DNA from: Erysipelotrichaceae bacterium
GTDB taxonomy: Bacteria > Bacillota_I > Bacilli_A > Erysipelotrichales > Coprobacillaceae
Direction of reading: 5' to 3'
Length of the DNA: 51,325 nucleotides
Assembly (NCBI GenBank): GCA_018365815.1
Contig: JAGZJH010000012.1
Span: forward strand, 1-51,325
Under the pieces are notes generated by a model. The model was not told the origin of the DNA, searched no databases, and worked only from the letters and a program-made list of their open reading frames with translations. The position numbers and the translations under genes are program-made. How positions within the stretch are numbered: the stretch's first letter is position 1; every line of letters starts with the position of its first letter. Shown here piece by piece: positions 42,670-50,416 of the stretch.

Positions 42670-43946
42670 AGTACCTTCATGCCACCGTATTTTCTGATTT
42701 TTAAAATGTGGCAAGTTCCTTTTCCAAGTATTCCTTCAATAAATGCTTTATAGTCAAGTACAATTTGATTAGGAACAAAAGCCTGAATTGTACCGGCAAA
42801 ACCACCACCATGAACACGACATACCCCTTGATGATTTAAAAATTTCTCAGTTAAGGCAAGTGCTAATGAAACATTTTGAACATGAACATTTTTATTAGTA
42901 TAAACATTTTGTAAGTATTTAAATGAACTGTCTCCAGATGCTTTCACAATATTTTTAAAAGTATTAAAATCATTTGCCTTTAATGCATTAACTTCTTCAA
43001 CTACTCTTTTATTTTCTTCAAATAAATGAATAGTTCTTAATAAAGCACGATGAGACATTGTATCTTTTAATTCACTTAATTTATCATAAAATAATTGTTC
43101 ATCTAATTCACTTAACACTGAAACATTAAAATAATCAGATACTGTTTTCATTTCATTAGGAATGGCTGCGTATTCATCAGTTAAATCAGCATGTGAACCT
43201 AATGTATCAACAATACATAAACTATGTTCATATTGACTAAAATCAACATCTATTTTTTCAATATATGGGTTTGCTTCTTTAAAGTCAATATAAATGATTG
43301 AACCTACTGAACTTGCCATTTGATCCATTAACCCACATGGTTTTCCAAAATAAATATTTTCAGCATATTGCCCTGCTTTAGCGATTTCAACCGGACTGAT
43401 TTTCATTTCATTATATAATCCAGAAATGATTGTTCCAATGATGGTTTCAAAAGCAGCTGATGAAGACATACCGGCCCCCACTAATACATCACTTGTAATA
43501 TAGCCGTTAAATCCACCAATGTTGTATCCTTTATTTTTTAAATAATGCATCACACCTTTTATTAAAGCAATAGAAGTTCCTTGTTCTTCATCTTTTAAAG
43601 ATAAATCGTTTAAATCAATAGGCGCAATATCAAATTCATCTGAAACGACTTTAATTATTCCAGTATCATTTTTAGAAACAATACCAATGCTATCTAAATT
43701 AATTGAAGCAGCTAAAACTTTTCCATGTTGATGATCAGTATGATTTCCGCCGATTTCAGTCCTTCCAGGAGCACTGTATATTTCTACATTTTCATCATGA
43801 TTATATAAACTTTTAAATTTATTTAATGCTTTGATATATCGTTGATTTTGATATTCAATTAAACTTTGATCTTCATAAATATCTAATAGATGTTCGTCAT
43901 GTTGTTTTAATTCAAATTGTTGTATTAATGTGTTAATATTTGTCAT
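42666..43946 (-). CDS. galK: galactokinase
   Basis: GHMP kinase of 426 aa. The galactokinase signature is GRTEIGGNHTDHQHG (61-75), the ATP loop is VGAGMSSSAAFETIIG (156-171), and the third motif is RVHGGGFAGTIQAF. It phosphorylates galactose to galactose-1-phosphate. It starts 4 bases after galM and has no clear ribosome site, so it is probably coupled. GalT and galE are not in this window, so the rest of the Leloir pathway must be elsewhere. Confidence 0.96.
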   Translation of the reverse strand: MTNINTLIQQFELKQHDEHLLDIYEDQSLIEYQNQRYIKALNKFKSLYNHDENVEIYSAPGRTEIGGNHTDHQHGKVLAASINLDSIGIVSKNDTGIIKVVSDEFDIAPIDLNDLSLKDEEQGTSIALIKGVMHYLKNKGYNIGGFNGYITSDVLVGAGMSSSAAFETIIGTIISGLYNEMKISPVEIAKAGQYAENIYFGKPCGLMDQMASSVGSIIYIDFKEANPYIEKIDVDFSQYEHSLCIVDTLGSHADLTDEYAAIPNEMKTVSDYFNVSVLSELDEQLFYDKLSELKDTMSHRALLRTIHLFEENKRVVEEVNALKANDFNTFKNIVKASGDSSFKYLQNVYTNKNVHVQNVSLALALTEKFLNHQGVCRVHGGGFAGTIQAFVPNQIVLDYKAFIEGILGKGTCHILKIRKYGGMKVL

Positions 43947-43950
43947 TTAA

Positions 43951-44952
43951 TTATACGACTTTAAAGCAATAAGAAGTCTTTGCTTTAAAGGTTTCTCCTT
44001 TTCTTAAAATTGTACTTGGGTGTTCTTCAATATGAATGGCATCTGGTAAAAACTGTGTTTCAATACAAATTCCATCATGTTTTTGGTAAAGTTGTTGATT
44101 TTTTCCTAAAACGTCTTTTAAAAAATTAGCAGTATAAATTTGAGCAGAAGGTAAAGTAGTACTCACTGTTAACTGTCGCTTAGAACATGGATCATATAAA
44201 ATTACTTGATTATTGGTTGTACTCAATAAATAAGGGTGATCTAGACCATTTCCTAAAATAATTTGTGAATGATGAGTTTTTAAAGATAGACCAATTTCTT
44301 TTAATTCATTAAAATCAAAAGGTGTTTTTTCGACTTCCAAAAACTTACCAGTTGGAAGTCCATCTTGGTCAACGCAAGCAATTTGATTGGCTTTTACCAT
44401 TAATTGATGTTTTGTAATAGAGGATTTACCTCCAGATAAATTAAAATAAGAATGGTTTGTGATATTAATTAAAGTATCTTGATCTGTTGAGGCCTCGTAT
44501 TCAATCACTAAAGCTTCGTCTTTTAAATAATACTTTGCTTTTAAAAGTAAGTTTCCTGGATAGCCTTCTTCTAAATCTTTAGATAAATAAGTAAGTGTTA
44601 CTTGTTCATCATGAACTTCATAATCAAAAATTTGTTGACTAAATCCTTTAATTCCACCATGTAGATGATTTGGTCCATTGTTAATTGCTAAATGATACTC
44701 TTTATTGTTTAAAGTAAAATGACCTTTTTTGATACGATTGGCTACTCTTCCTACTAAAGCCCCCATACTTTCGGTATCTTTTAAATATCCTTCTATAGAA
44801 TCATACCCTAAAACAACATCATCATATTTCCCGTTAATATCAGGAACTAAGATATTAGTGATATATCCTCCATAATTAGTAAAACTTACTGAAATAAATT
44901 CATTTTTTAAAGTAAATAAATATATGTTTTCTTTTAACTTTTTAATTTCCAT
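43951..44952 (-). CDS. galM: aldose 1-epimerase (mutarotase)
   Basis: The active-site stretches of galactose mutarotase are present: VGRVANRIKKGHFTLN, NNGPNHLHGGIKGFSQQIF, NITNHSYFNLSGG (catalytic His) and LDHPYLL, with ICIETQFLPDAIH (catalytic Glu) near the end. It interconverts alpha and beta forms of galactose for galactokinase. Length 333 aa is normal. GGAGATAGAT precedes ATG 44952 and galK follows after 4 bases. Confidence 0.95.
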   Translation of the reverse strand: MEIKKLKENIYLFTLKNEFISVSFTNYGGYITNILVPDINGKYDDVVLGYDSIEGYLKDTESMGALVGRVANRIKKGHFTLNNKEYHLAINNGPNHLHGGIKGFSQQIFDYEVHDEQVTLTYLSKDLEEGYPGNLLLKAKYYLKDEALVIEYEASTDQDTLINITNHSYFNLSGGKSSITKHQLMVKANQIACVDQDGLPTGKFLEVEKTPFDFNELKEIGLSLKTHHSQIILGNGLDHPYLLSTTNNQVILYDPCSKRQLTVSTTLPSAQIYTANFLKDVLGKNQQLYQKHDGICIETQFLPDAIHIEEHPSTILRKGETFKAKTSYCFKVV

Positions 44953-44966
44953 ATCTATCTCCTATG

Positions 44967-45710
44967 TTACTCATTTTGGTAAACTTCTTTTTTGGTAACA
45001 ACAAAAATCTCCATTGTATCCAAGCATAAACAATTCAATTGTCCATAATCAAAACTTCCTAAACCACCATCTATCCCTATTTTATCTTTAAACTCTGGAT
45101 CAAACCAAACATTACAATCATCAGTTTGTTTAATAAAACAAGTCGGTGTATGACCAAATATAATTAATTTATCTTTTAATGCCGGTGACATATAAAACCA
45201 TTCACGCATCCAAGCACACTCTTCTTCTGTTTGTTCATAAAGTGTTTTTTCTGGATTAATTCCTGCATGAATTAACACAAATTGCTGATGATTTACTGTT
45301 ATTTCAACAAAACTTGGGCATTTATTGACATAATCTATCATATCGTTAATAAATATTTCTCTTTTTTTAAGATACTCTTTTTTAGCAATTTTACCTTTAC
45401 CCAAATATTCATGATAGTTTTCAATTGTCTTACGTCCACCATTTTGACTCCACATGCGAAAACTGTTTCTTCCTTTATTATCTTCCATAAAAGAATTACG
45501 CATCATAATTTCATGATTACCACGAATCAACTTTACATTAGGACGTTTTCTAATATCTAAATAAATATCTAAACTTTGTGGGCCACGATCGCAAACATCT
45601 CCTAAAATATACATCAAATCACTGTCACTAAATTCAATTTTTTTTAGCATTTTTAAAAAGACTTGGTAATGCCCATGTAAATCTGAAATAACATAAGTTT
45701 TATTCGCCAT
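44967..45710 (-). CDS. PPP-family serine/threonine phosphatase (247 aa)
   Basis: The metallophosphoesterase motifs are SDLHGHYQVF (residues 9-18), GDVCDRGPQSLD and RGNHEIM, followed by the two His regions LIHAGINPE and IFGHTPTCF. This is the PrpA/PrpE-like bacterial PPP group; it may act on phosphoproteins or small phosphates. It is the first gene of the galactose operon, 14 bases before galM, and GAGGTGAT precedes its ATG. Its place next to sugar-kinase and IIB-like genes suggests a signalling role (inference). Confidence 0.88.
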   Translation of the reverse strand: MANKTYVISDLHGHYQVFLKMLKKIEFSDSDLMYILGDVCDRGPQSLDIYLDIRKRPNVKLIRGNHEIMMRNSFMEDNKGRNSFRMWSQNGGRKTIENYHEYLGKGKIAKKEYLKKREIFINDMIDYVNKCPSFVEITVNHQQFVLIHAGINPEKTLYEQTEEECAWMREWFYMSPALKDKLIIFGHTPTCFIKQTDDCNVWFDPEFKDKIGIDGGLGSFDYGQLNCLCLDTMEIFVVTKKEVYQNE

Positions 45711-45892
45711 ATCATCACCTCACTATACATTATTTTAACATACAAAACAGCAAAGTACATCATCAAATATATTGTTAAATTATAAAAATCACTAAGTTTG
45801 AATAATATCCGTAGATTTATTTACTAGATTAGAAAAACACACCCAAACAAATCAAAAACTGCTAAAATATAATCATGAAAGGGGTTGTAAAT
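45711..45892. promoter_or_regulatory. divergent control region of the galactose locus
   Basis: This 182-base region must drive both the phosphatase-gal operon (minus) and the IIB-like gene (plus). A TATAAT (45868-45873) lies 19 bases before the plus-strand ATG; no good -35 is seen. I find no clear cre site and no strong inverted repeat, so the operator is not identified. Confidence 0.4.
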
Positions 45893-46516
45893 ATGGATGA
45901 ATTTCTTTGTACAATTTATGCTGATGTTTTTTTCTACTGGATATTACATAATGAAAAAAGATACTTTAAAGACAATATATACCATAATGTGATTAATCCT
46001 AGTTCTACTCATCAAACTATTATTTTTGAACTTGAACATGCAACTGGTTATATCCGTTTTTGGCAAGGAAATATTATCGAAGAAGAAATTATCGACTTAG
46101 ATGGGAAAAACGTTTTTTATCTTCACTATAATATTATTAGTATTAAGCAATGTACTTATTTATTTAACCAATTTTATGAAGTACTCTGTCATTATAGTGA
46201 GGTTAAAAATTTTAAAATTGCATTATGTTGCTCTGGGGGTTTAACAACTGCTTTATTTGCCATTAACCTTCAAAATTTAAGTGATCTTCAAAAACTTCAT
46301 TTCGAATTTAGTGCCTTTGGTGTAGATAAATTGAAATCACAATTAGAAAAGTTTGATGCCATTTTACTTGCTCCTCAAATTGCTTATACACAACCTCAAT
46401 TAATGAAACTTGTTAATAAAAAAATTCCGATTATTTGTATTAATCCTATTGATTTTGCAACAAATCAGTTTCAACATATTATTAATACATTGAACAAACT
46501 AACCTTAAATGGTTAG
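45893..46516 (+). CDS. second IIB-like protein, paralogue of the gene at 41164 (207 aa)
   Basis: It matches the 41164 product over its length: GYIRFWQGNIIEEEIIDLDG and VFYLHYNIISIKQCTYLF in the unknown N-terminal domain, then FKIALCCSGGLTTALFAINL (CC at 112-113), LKSQLEKFDAILLAPQI and a final helix with ICINPIDFATNQF. The Cys loop again fits a PTS IIB (C-x-x-G-x-x-T). ATG 45893 follows AAAGGGG. It is divergent from the galactose operon whose last gene is its paralogue, so the pair brackets the operon. Confidence 0.75.
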   Translation: MDEFLCTIYADVFFYWILHNEKRYFKDNIYHNVINPSSTHQTIIFELEHATGYIRFWQGNIIEEEIIDLDGKNVFYLHYNIISIKQCTYLFNQFYEVLCHYSEVKNFKIALCCSGGLTTALFAINLQNLSDLQKLHFEFSAFGVDKLKSQLEKFDAILLAPQIAYTQPQLMKLVNKKIPIICINPIDFATNQFQHIINTLNKLTLNG

Positions 46517-46528
46517 TTATTTTATTTC
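46497..46528. terminator. terminator between the IIB-like gene and the GNAT gene
   Basis: AACTAACC and GGTTAGTT form an 8-bp stem around TTAAAT, overlapping the stop codon and followed by ATTTTATTT on the plus strand. Confidence 0.65.
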
Positions 46529-47041
46529 ATAACCCATTTCTATGCGTATTTCATGATTTTCAATATCATGATTACTATAACAATACATATCAAATCCAAT
46601 GATTTTAAATCCGTTTTGATAATAACATTTGATTGCCGGAATATTACAACTTTGGGTTTCTAAAATAACCATTCTAGTATTAAGTGTTTTGGCATGTTCT
46701 ATCATTTTTTGAAGGAGTGTTGATCCAATATGAAGTTGACGATAGGGTTTAAAAATAAGTAAGTTACTTATTCTAAAACGATTATTCCAACTTTCTTTGC
46801 TTCCTTCGATAATCCCTGCCAAATTATCATCAACAAAAGCACCATATAAAATAGGAGTTTCTAACCATTCTCCCACTAATTCATCTTCAAAACATTTTAA
46901 CTGAGGAGTAGTATATTTTTGATATATCAATGTAAAAGATAAAGATGTTTGTTTTAACTCTAAGTATCCCGGCGTTTCATATTCAAATTTTAGTTTTTTG
47001 TGTTGGTATTCTTTTATATTTAATAAACGTATTTCAATCAT
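46517..47041 (-). CDS. GNAT acetyltransferase, streptothricin acetyltransferase-like
   Basis: The GNAT core is NRFRISNLLIFKPYRQLHIG (motif A region), then LLQKMIEHAKTLNTRMVILE and IPAIKCYYQNGFKIIGFD, which most resembles SatA/streptothricin and related aminoglycoside-like acetyltransferases. The acceptor is not proven and it need not be a resistance gene. ATG 47041 was chosen as start; a TTG at 47104 in frame would overlap tyrS and give 195 aa. There is no strong ribosome site at either. It directly follows tyrS. Confidence 0.75.
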   Translation of the reverse strand: MIEIRLLNIKEYQHKKLKFEYETPGYLELKQTSLSFTLIYQKYTTPQLKCFEDELVGEWLETPILYGAFVDDNLAGIIEGSKESWNNRFRISNLLIFKPYRQLHIGSTLLQKMIEHAKTLNTRMVILETQSCNIPAIKCYYQNGFKIIGFDMYCYSNHDIENHEIRIEMGYEIK

Positions 47042-47082
47042 CAGTTTTTCTGCTATTAATAAAAAGGCTATCTTTCGATAAC

Positions 47083-48309
47083 CTAAATATGTTTTAATAC
47101 ACAATATTTTTTCTTACCACGACGAATAACTGTTGCTTTTTGACCAAAAGCATTTTCTTTGCTGACAATAAAGTTTTCATCAGTGACTTTATGTCCGTTA
47201 ATCATAATTGAACCACCTTTGACAAATTCTCTTGCTTCACGTTTTGAACTTGCTGCTTTTGAAAAAACTAAGGCATCAATGATGCTCATATCTTCATTTG
47301 TTTGTTCAAATGGAACTCCTTCAAAACATATCATAATTTGTTCATAAGTTAATTCACTAATTTGTCCTGAGAATAATAGTTCACTAATATGAACTGCTTC
47401 ATCATAGGCTTCTTTACCATGTAAAAATGTAATTACTTCTCTAGCTAAAGCTTTATGTGCTTCTCTTAAATGAGGTTGTTCTTTGTTTTTTCTATCTAAT
47501 TCTTCTATTTCTTCTACTGATAAAAATGTTAAGAATTTTAAGTAATCTATCACTTTATCATCTTCTGAATTAATAAAGAATTGATACATTTCATAAGGTG
47601 ATGTTTTTTCACGATCTAACCAAATAGCTTTACCATTAGTTTTACCAAATTTAGTTCCATCACTTTTTGTAAGTAACGGCATTGTAAAACCATAGGCTTC
47701 TTTTCCTAGTTTTTTTCTGATTAATTCAATTCCGGCTGTGATATTTCCCCATTGATCTTGTCCAGCAACTTGCATTACACAATTTTTATTTTCATATAAA
47801 TGTAAAAAGTCTAACGCTTGCATTATCATATATGAAAATTCAGTATATGTAATACCACTATCAATTCTGCTTTTGATAATTTCTTTATTAAGCATATAAT
47901 TGATATTAAAATATTTTCCATAATCCCTTAAAAAATCGATAAAGTTAATATCTTTTGACCAATCGTAATTGTTAACTACTTCAAAACCAAAAATACGTTT
48001 TGCTTGTTCTTTTAAACATTCAAAGTTATGATCCACTGTTTCTTTCGTAATCATTGGACGTTCTGCATCTGGTTTTGGATCACCGATTAATCCTGTTGCC
48101 CCCCCTACTAATAATATTGGGTTGTGTCCGGCATCTTTTAAACGTTTACTGATTAAAAAAGATGAAAAATGACCAATATGTAAACTATCTCCTGTTGGAT
48201 CTGTTCCAATATAAAATGTCATTCCTCCATTGTTTAGTTTTTCTTCAAGTTCTGGTGAACTAATATCTTTAATTAATCCACGCCATACTAATTCATCATA
48301 AATTTTCAT
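47083..48309 (-). CDS. tyrS: tyrosyl-tRNA synthetase
   Basis: A class I synthetase of 408 aa. The HIGH-type motif is DPTGDSLHIGHFSSFLISKR, the tyrosine pocket has MQVAGQDQWGNITAGIELIR, and the KMSKS-type loop is KFGKTNGKAIWLD (KFGKT form). An S4 domain closes the protein (SSKREAREFVKGGSIMINGH). AAGGGAG precedes the ATG. Expression is governed by a T-box leader that reads uncharged tRNA-Tyr. Confidence 0.97.
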   Translation of the reverse strand: MKIYDELVWRGLIKDISSPELEEKLNNGGMTFYIGTDPTGDSLHIGHFSSFLISKRLKDAGHNPILLVGGATGLIGDPKPDAERPMITKETVDHNFECLKEQAKRIFGFEVVNNYDWSKDINFIDFLRDYGKYFNINYMLNKEIIKSRIDSGITYTEFSYMIMQALDFLHLYENKNCVMQVAGQDQWGNITAGIELIRKKLGKEAYGFTMPLLTKSDGTKFGKTNGKAIWLDREKTSPYEMYQFFINSEDDKVIDYLKFLTFLSVEEIEELDRKNKEQPHLREAHKALAREVITFLHGKEAYDEAVHISELLFSGQISELTYEQIMICFEGVPFEQTNEDMSIIDALVFSKAASSKREAREFVKGGSIMINGHKVTDENFIVSKENAFGQKATVIRRGKKKYCVLKHI

Positions 48310-48332
48310 GTATTTTCTCCCTTCGTTTAAAA

Positions 48333-48541
48333 TAAAAAAAACGAGATTTCATCAAAAGGACGAAATCTCGCGGTACCACCTTTTTTCATACTCACGTATG
48401 CACTCAATAAGGATAACGGCTTTACCCGTCTAAGCTTTTCACTTAGAAACTCCAGAGTGTATAGATTAAATCTCATCTCCTATTTTCACCAACCATAGGC
48501 TCTCTAATTCATTCAATTTAATCCTCTTTCCTTCATAGTTG
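48333..48541 (-). promoter_or_regulatory. T-box riboswitch of tyrS
   Basis: On the minus strand the conserved T-box AAGGTGGTACCGCG (48382-48369) stands before a terminator stem (CGAGATTTC at 48342-48350 with GAAATCTCG at 48362-48370 of the plus strand) that ends in eight T. In stem I the specifier region reads CTATACACTCTGGAG; TAC (48461-48459) is the tyrosine codon and precedes the usual A and GGAG element. Uncharged tRNA-Tyr should favour the antiterminator and turn tyrS on. Confidence 0.93.
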
Positions 48542-48547
48542 TCTATA

Positions 48548-48576
48548 ATTATATAGTTTTTAATATTTATTGTCAA
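48548..48576 (-). promoter_or_regulatory. consensus sigma-A promoter of tyrS
   Basis: On the minus strand TTGACA (48576-48571) and TATAAT (48553-48548) with a 17-base spacer: a perfect match to consensus just before the T-box leader. Confidence 0.93.
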
Positions 48577-48580
48577 TTCA

Positions 48581-49573
48581 CTATTTTGTAGATTCTCTTT
48601 CCATTAATTGGTATTTAACTGCAACATCATAACTTTCAATTTCTTCACCATTAAGCATTTTAGTCAATAATCTTACTGCTAAAGCGCCCATGTTGTAAAT
48701 TGGGATATAAATACTTGTTAAACGTGGCTTAGACATTAATGCATAACTTGTATTAAACATTCCAATAACTTCCATTTCTTCAGGAATTTTAATTCCATTT
48801 TCAATAGCCGCATTAATTACTGCTACTGCTTGTTTATCATTTGTTGCAATCACTAATTGATGACGATTAGTTTTAAAATAATCATTAAATTGTTGATAGC
48901 TTTCATCATAATCAGTCGAAGTTTCAATAATTTGATTAAATTGCATTTTTCCATAAGCGTCCTGAATTCCATTAATTAATGCTGTTTCGCTAATTAAATT
49001 TTGATGTGTTGTCACAAATAAAATATCATTAGTTCCTTTTTGCAAATACGATGAAACAATAGTCGTAATACCTTCTTTAATATTTGTATGAATTGAACCC
49101 AAACCTTTACCGGATAAGTAATCACCTACTACAACAATAGGAATTTTATATTTAGAAATTTGGTTGATTTGTTCGTCTAAAAATTCATTATTAAACAAAA
49201 TAACACCATCTGCTCTTGATTTTACTACTTTTTCAACTAATTCACTGACTAAATTATCTTCTCCAATATCATCAGTAGTATGAAAAGTAACTGTATATTT
49301 TAAAGTACGACTTGTATCACCTATTCCACCAATCATATCTTTTACATGAGCAAATAATGCTTGTGGAAATACAACTGCAATTGTTGTAGTTTTGCTTTTT
49401 GCTAACCCTCTAGCAATTTCGTTAGGTTTAAAATCTAAACGATCGATGACTTCTAAGACTCTCATTTTAGTTGCTTCTTTAACAACCTTTGAGCCGTTAA
49501 TTACACGAGAAACCGTTGCTAAAGAAACATCCGCTTCTCTAGCAACGTCATAAATTGTAATCTTTTTATCCAT
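48581..49573 (-). CDS. ccpA: LacI-family regulator, catabolite control protein A-like
   Basis: The helix-turn-helix is ITIYDVAREADVSLATVSRV with the hinge FKPNEIARGLA, both close to CcpA. The rest is a sugar-binding-protein fold with DGVILFNNEF and the ending RLLTKMLNGEEIESYDV. Synteny supports ccpA: in Bacillus it sits with ytxH, ytxG, murC and tyrS as here. CcpA with HPr-Ser-P represses or activates carbon genes through cre sites. The gene starts one base before the ytxH end. I did not find a clear cre site in the gal region. Confidence 0.85.
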   Translation of the reverse strand: MDKKITIYDVAREADVSLATVSRVINGSKVVKEATKMRVLEVIDRLDFKPNEIARGLAKSKTTTIAVVFPQALFAHVKDMIGGIGDTSRTLKYTVTFHTTDDIGEDNLVSELVEKVVKSRADGVILFNNEFLDEQINQISKYKIPIVVVGDYLSGKGLGSIHTNIKEGITTIVSSYLQKGTNDILFVTTHQNLISETALINGIQDAYGKMQFNQIIETSTDYDESYQQFNDYFKTNRHQLVIATNDKQAVAVINAAIENGIKIPEEMEVIGMFNTSYALMSKPRLTSIYIPIYNMGALAVRLLTKMLNGEEIESYDVAVKYQLMERESTK

Positions 49574-50073
49574 TATAAGTTTGAAGAATCATCAGAATCT
49601 TCATCCATTTCTTCAATAATTTCATCGATTTCGTCTTTAAACTCGTCTAGTTCTTCCTCTACCTCTTCACTAATATCCATACCATATTCAACTACTTTTT
49701 CTTTATACTCTGCAATTTTTTCCATTGCTTTAGTTGATAATGTTTCAATACGTGTTAAAACATCTTGACAGGTTTCGTTTTCTTTTGCTTTTTGAACTAA
49801 TTCATCAATACTTGTTTTAACAGTATCAATTTTTTCTCTTGTTGTGGCTTTGGCTTTATCGCTATCAAATTCTTCAACAGCAATTTTTAATTTGTCACTT
49901 GTTTTACTAATTGCATCAATAACATCTTCTTTTGTTAAATTTTTTGTCTTGTCATAGACTTTTTTTGAATTAGTTTTAATATCTTCCACTAATTCACTTC
50001 CTTTTTTTGGTGCAACAAGCATTCCTGCTACTACACCAATTCCTAAACCAATAATAAATTTAGTTAACTTCAT
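49573..50073 (-). CDS. ytxH: YtxH family membrane-anchored protein (166 aa)
   Basis: An N-terminal glycine-rich membrane helix (FIIGLGIGVVAGMLVAPKKG) is followed by a helical, charged domain and an acidic tail rich in Glu and Asp. This is the YtxH plan. The function is unknown; in Bacillus it is stress-related. RBS AGGAGGT lies upstream. It overlaps the ccpA start by one base. Confidence 0.88.
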   Translation of the reverse strand: MKLTKFIIGLGIGVVAGMLVAPKKGSELVEDIKTNSKKVYDKTKNLTKEDVIDAISKTSDKLKIAVEEFDSDKAKATTREKIDTVKTSIDELVQKAKENETCQDVLTRIETLSTKAMEKIAEYKEKVVEYGMDISEEVEEELDEFKDEIDEIIEEMDEDSDDSSNL

Positions 50074-50084
50074 TTTAATACCTC

Positions 50085-50345
50085 CTATTTTCTTTTTCGT
50101 CTAGTTTTACCAAATGGTGATAAAAAACTGCTGATTGCTTCAAACGGACGATTAATCATATCAAGTTTGTAATTAATATCATCAATCATAATGTTTGCTT
50201 TATCAATTGTTTGATTAGAGCGGTCAATTGTCATATTTAATCTTTCAATCGTACTGACTAATTTAACAAAAACAAACCCTAACGATAATAAAGCAAATGC
50301 TCCCGCAAGCAATACAATACATTGGCAAATCTGTAATGCGCTCAT
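50085..50345 (-). CDS. ytxG: DUF948 family protein (YtxG-like, 86 aa)
   Basis: One N-terminal membrane helix (IVLLAGAFALLSLGFVFVKL) precedes a coiled-coil-like stretch with repeated hydrophobic and Asn/Asp residues (TIERLNMTIDRSNQTIDKAN), as in DUF948. ATG 50345 has AGAGGTGG upstream; the longer in-frame start at 50399 lacks a site. It stands between murC and ytxH as in Bacillus. Confidence 0.85.
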   Translation of the reverse strand: MSALQICQCIVLLAGAFALLSLGFVFVKLVSTIERLNMTIDRSNQTIDKANIMIDDINYKLDMINRPFEAISSFLSPFGKTRRKRK

Positions 50346-50416
50346 ACAGCCACCTCTACTTCCTATGCTAATTATTACACATAACATTTTTTTATGCAAT
50401 AAATGTCATATTTTTA

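Noticed and set aside
45711..45892. A cre site (CcpA) for the galactose operon
   Set aside because: No sequence close to WTGNAANCGNWNNCAW was found by eye in this region.
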